The notes under the pieces: generated by a model
Databases searched by the model: none
What the model was told of the DNA's origin: nothing
What the model saw: only the letters and a program-made list of their open reading frames with translations
Program-made: the position numbers and the translations under genes
Origin: Tritrichomonas musculus
Lineage: Eukaryota; Parabasalia; Tritrichomonadida; Tritrichomonadidae
Direction: 5' to 3'
NCBI GenBank assembly: GCA_039105265.1
Contig: JAPFFF010000052.1
Location: forward strand, 310,001 to 374,000
Length of the DNA: 64,000 nt
Shown here: positions 58,167 through 64,000 of the stretch, one piece after another
Position numbering within the stretch: position 1 is the first letter of the stretch
How the letters are laid out: the number at the start of each line of letters is the position of its first letter

Positions 58167-58349
58167 TGATTTTTATGAGGATCAATCATGAAAAATCATC
58201 AAATATGTATAATTTTATTAAAATTTATATGATAAAGGTTTTTGATTATATTAAAAAAGCTCTGTTCATAGTTTGCAATTCATATTAATAAGGATATCAT
58301 TAATATTCGTCTAGTAAAGTACAATTATATTCATTAAGATATGATATAA

Positions 58350-58496
58350 TTATATAATGACCATTATTATATAATGACCATTATTATATAATGACCATTA
58401 TTATATAATGACCATTATTATATAATGACCATTATTATATAATGACCATTATTATATAATGACCATTATTATATAATGACCATTATTATATAATGG
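58350..58496. repeat. 17-bp satellite, about 8 copies
   Basis: The unit ATTATATAATGACCATT is repeated head to tail without visible variation. Half of each unit (ATTATATAAT) is a near-perfect palindrome. It lies about 140 bases beyond the terminator side of tRNA-Met copy 2. Confidence 0.93.
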
Positions 58497-58632
58497 AAGT
58501 CTCACAATAATACTGATTTGCGGAATTGCTTTCATTTTTAGAAATACCTGATAAAGTTGATTAAAGTTTAATATGTAATTAATAACATTTTGGTAAATCA
58601 ATTTTTTTTTTTTTTTTTTCAAAAAAGTAAAA

Positions 58633-58706
58633 GTGTGATGGGAGGAGTCGAACCTCCAACCGTGAGATAATGACTCTCATGAACTACCTTATTGTTCTAC
58701 ATCACA
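58633..58706 (-). tRNA. tRNA-Met (CAU), elongator-type, copy 2
   Basis: Identical to copy 1 at 55747-55820 except for one D-loop base (AATAAGGTA instead of AATGAGGTA). All stems are preserved, the anticodon is CAT and there is no intron. It is followed by T-rich termination sequence. Flanking sequence is similar for only a few bases on each side, so the duplication unit was small or the flanks have decayed. Confidence 0.92.
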
Positions 58707-59316
58707 TCTTGTTTTATAATATTAAAAATAACTATTTCTTACACATTTGATTCTGATTTATTAATTATTTTTAAGTTAATATCTTTCAATTCAAATCAAT
58801 TTCATCCTTTTTTTTGCTAAACACATTTAGGTTTATTCCAATTTTGGAAAGATAATGAGGTTATGATTTTTTAATTAAATATAAAACCAAAAATTTGACA
58901 ATAGATTGAGATATATAATTGAGATAATTATTTTGTTTATTTTTCAAAATTGAATGGTATAAAATATACTTTAAATTTTACATCAATAGAACATGTTTAA
59001 ATGTTCTTTTTGTCTTCATAAATCTACAAAAAATCACTTTAACTTTTCAAAGAAATTATGTTTCAATTCAATTTAAAAAAAAATTTATTTTTTAAGTTTA
59101 GAATGATCAATACATTATTTATTAATAAAATAAAAATAATAATATATAGTATATTAATTATATATATTATAAATAAGAAATTATATGATAAAATTAGATA
59201 TTATATAAGATATATGCAATATATAAAAATAATAAAGTTAATTAACTTTATTTTGAATAATATTGAAAAGGTTAGACTTTTTGAATAATATAATTTAAAT
59301 TATAAATAGTGATCAA

Positions 59317-60645
59317 ATGCTCAAAATAATAGGATTTTATGACCACTCCCTGTACTTCAAAGGAGATGTAAACGACCCAAAAAAAGGAGAAATTGATCGC
59401 ACAATACCTATTTCATCCATTTTATCCTATTCAATATATTCAAACCATGCCGTATGGATTACCAACGAAGGTCAAGGATTTGCTGTTGGTGACAACAGAG
59501 GCTATAATATAATTGGAACTCTTGAAGAAAAAGAATATTTTGATCCTGTTTCATTTGATTTTTTCGATGAAGAAGGTCATAAATGCAAGCTCCTTTCAGT
59601 TGTATGTGGTGCCTGTTACACGCTATACCATGTTCAATCCCGCACACCAGAAGAGCCTACCCGTCTTGCAGTTGTCCAATGGGACAAAAAAAAAGGTGTT
59701 CCACTTTTTCTGAACTTATCTGGTCGCAACCCAATTCGTCTTTTTGGGGGTCGTGAGACGTCAGCTGCTATTGATAGTAATGGTTCCATTATTATCATCA
59801 CTGATTCCGTCTTTGATGATCCATCGAAACCTCCGCCCATTTTCTCTCTTCCTGACGGCGAGAAAGCGACGTGTGTCGCATGCGGCCACAACTTCATAGC
59901 AGCGCTATCTTTGAGTGGCAAACTGTACAACTGCAAGATATCCAGTATCGGCGATGTTGAATCCATATTCAAGCCAGTTAATGAATTAGCTGGGATTCGA
60001 TTTGTCCAAGTTTCAGCAACATGGGACCACCGTTTTGCAGTGTCAGAAGATGGACGTGTTTTTGCACGCGGATCGAATTCAAGTGGTCAAATTGGCTTCA
60101 AACGTGACACTTTTGCTGTTTCTAAATATACTCAAGTCCAGTCCCTCAGCAAGTACAAGATCGTTTATGCTTTCGCGGGCTACATGCACTCACTTTTCAT
60201 CACCAAGGAAGGGACACTTCTCGCATGTGGAAGGAACTCGTTCCAACTGCTTCTTCCCTCCGATTTGCAGAAGTCTATCGTCTTCCACGAACCTGTCGAA
60301 ACAACCATCAAAAAGAACGCAACATTCGCTATCGCAGGACCCGAAGTGTCGGCCGTCTTCGTCGACGGAAAACCGCCGCAAAGCATGCCAAACCTGCCGA
60401 TAAAGGCAGACGAGTTCTCAGACGATTTCGCGCATGCTAAGGCGCACATTGAAAAGGCTGGAAACGAAGACGATGACGGTTACGGAGATGACGTTCCGAG
60501 GATGAAGGAGGTCATCACGCAGCTGAAGAAGGAGAAGGTCTCTCTCCTCTCCGAAGTGGAGCAGCTGAGAAGGGAACTTAAAGAGTCAAACGAAAGGCAG
60601 ATGGCCTTGGAAAAAAGAATCGCTCAGCTGGAAGGAAAGCCTTAA
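59317..60645 (+). CDS. RCC1-like beta-propeller protein with C-terminal coiled coil
   Basis: 442 residues. RCC1-type repeats cover about 1-365: units such as VSEDGRVFARGSNSSGQIGF and FITKEGTLLACGRNSFQLLL show the typical G-x-LYxxGxNxxGQLG pattern, giving about six blades. An acidic linker (NEDDDGYGDDVP) and a coiled coil (about 400-440, LLSEVEQLRRELKESNERQ) follow. Family members act as exchange factors or protein-interaction platforms. The coil suggests oligomerisation. The last third is visibly richer in G+C than the first. The stop overlaps TAAAATAAA. Confidence 0.88.
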   Translation: MLKIIGFYDHSLYFKGDVNDPKKGEIDRTIPISSILSYSIYSNHAVWITNEGQGFAVGDNRGYNIIGTLEEKEYFDPVSFDFFDEEGHKCKLLSVVCGACYTLYHVQSRTPEEPTRLAVVQWDKKKGVPLFLNLSGRNPIRLFGGRETSAAIDSNGSIIIITDSVFDDPSKPPPIFSLPDGEKATCVACGHNFIAALSLSGKLYNCKISSIGDVESIFKPVNELAGIRFVQVSATWDHRFAVSEDGRVFARGSNSSGQIGFKRDTFAVSKYTQVQSLSKYKIVYAFAGYMHSLFITKEGTLLACGRNSFQLLLPSDLQKSIVFHEPVETTIKKNATFAIAGPEVSAVFVDGKPPQSMPNLPIKADEFSDDFAHAKAHIEKAGNEDDDGYGDDVPRMKEVITQLKKEKVSLLSEVEQLRRELKESNERQMALEKRIAQLEGKP

Positions 60646-60751
60646 AATAAAATTATTTAATATATTATTTACTCTTTATTTTAAATAAATTTAGATTTAT
60701 TTTTTATTTTGTTGTTCTCAAAAAGTTTTTTTTTCTGAAGTTTACAATTTC

Positions 60752-60782
<31 letters not shown>

Positions 60783-60898
60783 TGAAACAAATCAGAATTT
60801 TATACTATATAAATCTTTACATTTAATTGCTTTTTGATATAAAAAAAGTGTCAAGTTCCTTTTAATAAAAGTTTCTTTATATACATAATACAATATTT

Positions 60899-63268
60899 CT
60901 ATTCTATAGATTTTAAGTCAGTTGTTTGGCGTGGGATGTCTGTGGATTTAAGTGAAGAACAATTTGCAAAAGCTTCTTCTCCAATAAATCTGACTGATGA
61001 TGGAACTGATATTTGCGATAATGATGAGCATCCATAGAAAGATCGAGTTCCAATTTTCACCACAGAAGAAGGAATAGATACATTTATTAATGATGAACAA
61101 CCATAAAATGAGTAAGATCCAATTTTTATCACTGATGATGGAATTGTTATCTCCTTCAGCAAGCAGCATCCATCGAAAAGGCCGTCATTAATTGATGTTA
61201 CAGAACTAGGAATAGAAAATTGCTTCAATGATGAGCATCCTTTAAAAGCAAACTCTCCAAGATATGTTACGGAATCAGCAATTGAAACCTGTTGCAGTGA
61301 AGAGCATCGGCAAAAAGCATAAGAGCAAACTTCTGTAACCGAAGAAGGAATTGTTAATTGAGTCAAAGATGAGCATTCACCGAAAGCGCCATTCTTAATT
61401 TTTGTTACAGAAAAAGGAATCGTTATCTGCGAAAGAGATGAGCAGCCATTGAAGACCTCCTCTTTAATTGATGCTATCAAAGGGGGAAGTGTGATTGACG
61501 TTAGTAAAGAACATTTCATGAATGCACGACTGCCAATTTTTTTCACAGACGAAGGAATCGAAATTTGCTTCAATGATGAACATTCGCGAAAAGTGTTGTT
61601 TCGTATTTTTGTCACGGAAGAAGGGATCTCTAATTGTGTCAGTGAAGAGCACTTGAAGAAAGCATCCTCGCCGATTGATGCTACAGAAGACGGTATCGTT
61701 ATCTGTGACAGTGATTTGCATTTGTAAAAACACTTGTCTCCAATTGAAGTCACGGAAGAAGGAATCGTTATTTGAGTCAAATTTGAGCACTCAGCAAACA
61801 AACTCTTTTGAAGTTCTTTGACTAATGAAGGAATTGTCACTTTTTTCAAAGATGAGCATCCTTCAAAAGCACTGTGTCCAATCTGTGCAACATAACAAGG
61901 AATCTTTATTTTATTCAACGAAATGCAGTCATAGAAAGAATAATGGCCAATTGACGTCAATGAAGATGGAAGCGATATTTTCCGCAATGAAGAGCATCCG
62001 TCGAAAGCGTAGAATCCAATTTCTGTGGCTGATTCTGGTATTTTTATCATGGTCAACTTGTGGCATTGCTTGAACATATAAGGAATTATCTCACACTTCA
62101 TTTTCATCAATAAAAAATTAACAACATCAATGTTATTTCTGTTTGCGGCATCATGCAAAGATTCAATCAAAAAAAACTTACTTGAAATATTGCTTTCTTT
62201 ATTGTTTAGAAGAAGAAGTTTTACAAGTGCCAAATAATTGTATTTGCACGCATATCTAAAGTGTTCTTTCTTGTCAAAATTATCCAAAAAATAAGCAAAG
62301 TTATAGAAATGGAAACAAGTCTCTTGAATGTTTGTTGAAATATTTTTTCCATTGAATATATTTTCATGTATGTAATTCTTGATGGCATTGTGGTGGCATT
62401 TGATCGCTTCAGCAAGGCATTCTTCATATGATTTATCTTCCGGTTCAACTTGATATTCTTCAAGCAAATGAATCAATTCGGCACTTTTTGAATGAATTGC
62501 ATAAAGCCACAATTTTGAATTCAATTGAATGTTATTCAATCTGAGATATTGAAAAATTTGAATTGATCCAAAGAAAGCTGCATATTCAATTAATGATATT
62601 TCTTTATTCTTAAGTAAAAATGAATTTGTTTCAAAAATTGACGGTTGAATTGTTGCAAAAAGTGGAAAATTTGAACGGTTAACATATGTGATGAATTCTT
62701 CAACTGAATCATTGCGAATTAGCTGGCAAATATAATGATGATTCTCGCCAATTTTACGATATTCTTCAAATAATTCAAATATATTTGTATCGTATTCAAA
62801 AAGTTCTGTTTCAATTTTGGTCTTCCACCTTTCATCGATGAAATTTTTGATTTCCGGATAAAAAAAATGATGAAATTTCATCTCTTTCGCCTTCTGGCTT
62901 TGTCGAAGAATCAAAACTGTGATTTGGTTGTCTGGAATTATCAGTCCTTTGTTAAATAGAAATAGCAGAATACGTTTGTTGTTTTTAAATAAATTGAATA
63001 TTTCAGAATTTGAAAAGGTTTGTTTGATTTCTTGTTCATAAAAAAGTAGGATTCGTTCGATCTTGTTGAAAAATGTAGAATCTCGATGATGATTCTTTGA
63101 CAGTTCTAATATCATATGCAAAAATGTTTGAAGCTCTTCATTGCTTTGAGGTTGAAAATATTGAATTAGAGACTGATAACATTCCTCATAATCATCATTG
63201 CTATCAATATAATTTAGGAAAATGTTGTAAAGTTCTTTCTTACGTTTGATGTATTGTTGAATATCCAT
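60899..63268 (-). CDS. Ankyrin-like (DUF3447) plus BspA-type leucine-rich repeat protein, second copy
   Basis: 789 residues, same architecture as the 52168-54498 product. Residues 1 to about 385 are helical and ankyrin-like (ISLIEYAAFFGSIQIFQYLR), then about seventeen LRR_5 repeats follow (ITIPSSVTSIGDKCFYKCKSL type) to residue 780. No signal peptide or membrane helix. N-terminal domains of the two proteins are related but clearly diverged, while the repeat units are more uniform, as expected if repeats recombine. It converges on the RCC1-like gene. Confidence 0.88.
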   Translation of the reverse strand: MDIQQYIKRKKELYNIFLNYIDSNDDYEECYQSLIQYFQPQSNEELQTFLHMILELSKNHHRDSTFFNKIERILLFYEQEIKQTFSNSEIFNLFKNNKRILLFLFNKGLIIPDNQITVLILRQSQKAKEMKFHHFFYPEIKNFIDERWKTKIETELFEYDTNIFELFEEYRKIGENHHYICQLIRNDSVEEFITYVNRSNFPLFATIQPSIFETNSFLLKNKEISLIEYAAFFGSIQIFQYLRLNNIQLNSKLWLYAIHSKSAELIHLLEEYQVEPEDKSYEECLAEAIKCHHNAIKNYIHENIFNGKNISTNIQETCFHFYNFAYFLDNFDKKEHFRYACKYNYLALVKLLLLNNKESNISSKFFLIESLHDAANRNNIDVVNFLLMKMKCEIIPYMFKQCHKLTMIKIPESATEIGFYAFDGCSSLRKISLPSSLTSIGHYSFYDCISLNKIKIPCYVAQIGHSAFEGCSSLKKVTIPSLVKELQKSLFAECSNLTQITIPSSVTSIGDKCFYKCKSLSQITIPSSVASIGEDAFFKCSSLTQLEIPSSVTKIRNNTFRECSSLKQISIPSSVKKIGSRAFMKCSLLTSITLPPLIASIKEEVFNGCSSLSQITIPFSVTKIKNGAFGECSSLTQLTIPSSVTEVCSYAFCRCSSLQQVSIADSVTYLGEFAFKGCSSLKQFSIPSSVTSINDGLFDGCCLLKEITIPSSVIKIGSYSFYGCSSLINVSIPSSVVKIGTRSFYGCSSLSQISVPSSVRFIGEEAFANCSSLKSTDIPRQTTDLKSIE

Positions 63269-63870
63269 CTTTTTACATAAATTTTGATATTAAAATTTCC
63301 TAATTATTTCAAAAAATGATCGCATCTTTTCAAAAAGTTTTAATTTTCAAATTTTTCTGAAAGCTTTCTCAAATCAAAAGTTTCAATTTACAGAAATAGG
63401 TTCTTTTTTTAAATCTATATGCATGTAAACTTGATTTTAAATTTGTGGTCTTTTTAGATTGAAGGTTGCCTGTAATACCACATTTTATATCATAAAACTA
63501 CCAGTTCCAATGAAAAAGATCTGATCCTCAAAAGATATCTTTGCTCATTCAAAGCTCAGCATATAAAAATCTCTTTATAAAATGGAACTCTCTTTTTAAG
63601 ATATTTTTTACATTTAATAGCCTTGTATTCATTATTGATAAAAAAATGAGCAAACAAAAATCAAATTAATTTAAAAAATAATGATTAATTAAATGTAATA
63701 TATAATGTACAAAATAATTACAACCCATGTTTAATTCATGATATATCTTATTTTAAAAATTTGATATTTATCACTTTTCATATTATGATCAATTTAAAAC
63801 AAAAACTAAATATCATTATTAGTTAAAAATATTTATATATAATTATTAAATCTAAATTTTAATTATTTAA
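63269..63870. other. AT-rich intergenic region
   Basis: About 600 bases between divergently transcribed genes (LRR gene on minus, partial gene on plus). It should contain both promoters. I see no tRNA, repeat or clear initiator consensus. Confidence 0.5.
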
Positions 63871-64000
63871 ATGATGGATAGTCTAATCACTCATGAAGCA
63901 ATACGCGATGAGCTATTTAGAGTGAAGCCAGATGTTGTAAAAAATACAGAAGAATACAGAATCAAAAACGATTCTTATCCTGACGATTTATTTGAAATCA
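63871..64000 (+). CDS. Start of a host gene, product unknown (runs off the window)
   Basis: An ATG followed by 43 open codons (MMDSLITHEAIRDELFRVKP and continuing polar, helical sequence) reaches the window end. Codon use is protein-like and richer in G+C than the sequence just upstream. Too short to assign a family. Confidence 0.5.
   Translation, partial: MMDSLITHEAIRDELFRVKPDVVKNTEEYRIKNDSYPDDLFEI

Larger units (their letters stand above)
56684..59316. other. AT-rich intergenic region with tRNA and satellite
   Basis: 2.6 kb with no gene above background. It holds a direct repeat TTGACTATTTCCGGTT near 57365 and 57390, a possible short inverted pair near 57245 and 58015 (TCGTCAGG / CCTGACGA), a poly-A run near 58137-58164, the 17-bp satellite at 58350-58496 and tRNA-Met copy 2. 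A 76-codon low-complexity frame at 59058 is not convincing. Confidence 0.6.

Noticed and set aside
59058-59288. 76-codon frame rich in Ile, Lys, Tyr and Asn
   Set aside because: Composition is that of random AT-rich DNA, with no domain and no conservation to judge by.

Overview
The window looks like nuclear DNA of a parabasalid protist, either Trichomonas or, more likely, Tritrichomonas. The host part is very AT-rich and essentially intronless, and several stop codons overlap a TAAA, the known trichomonad poly(A) signal. It encodes families that are heavily expanded in trichomonads: BspA-type leucine-rich-repeat proteins with an ankyrin-like N-terminus, an RCC1-like protein, a large CAP-domain surface protein and a small bZIP protein. 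The genus call rests on recognising these families and was not tested by any search.

Positions 1-14730 are a graveyard of nested Polinton/Maverick elements. Element A (reverse orientation, right end at 5694) sits inside the fibre-like gene of element F (5695-7897). F in turn sits inside the major capsid gene of a divergent Polinton, C (7898 to about 12500). C is followed by scrambled pieces of a third lineage, D (about 12520-14730).

Positions 14929-40629 hold element B, a 25.7 kb Polinton that looks whole and very young. It has matching terminal inverted repeats, a 5-bp target duplication (AAAAT) and about 20 largely open genes: HNH nuclease, Ulp1/adenain-like protease, two penton-like proteins, retrovirus-type integrase, packaging ATPase, double-jelly-roll capsid protein, protein-primed DNA polymerase B with an OTU-like N-terminal domain, and two giant fibre-like proteins. 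Together these supply replication (PolB), insertion (integrase), capsid building, maturation and packaging.

Positions 40635-46850 are a 6 kb AT-rich gene desert. It holds a 620-bp internally deleted Tc1/mariner element, a periodic GGCGCC palindrome array and degraded coding scraps.

Positions 46855-64000 carry host genes: a 1749-residue membrane-anchored thioredoxin-like plus CAP protein, two ankyrin-like/BspA-LRR proteins on the minus strand, a bZIP protein, an RCC1-like protein, two near-identical tRNA-Met(CAU) genes, a 17-bp satellite and the start of one more gene.

The best leads for new biology are these. A and B are almost identical except for a hypervariable core in one penton-like gene. 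Fibre genes show modular tip exchange. TQT/GVQT peptides resembling dynein light chain (LC8) ligands recur in at least four Polinton proteins. The terminal repeats carry a hairpin whose stem covaries between copies. A T-rich tract lies immediately before nearly every Polinton start codon.
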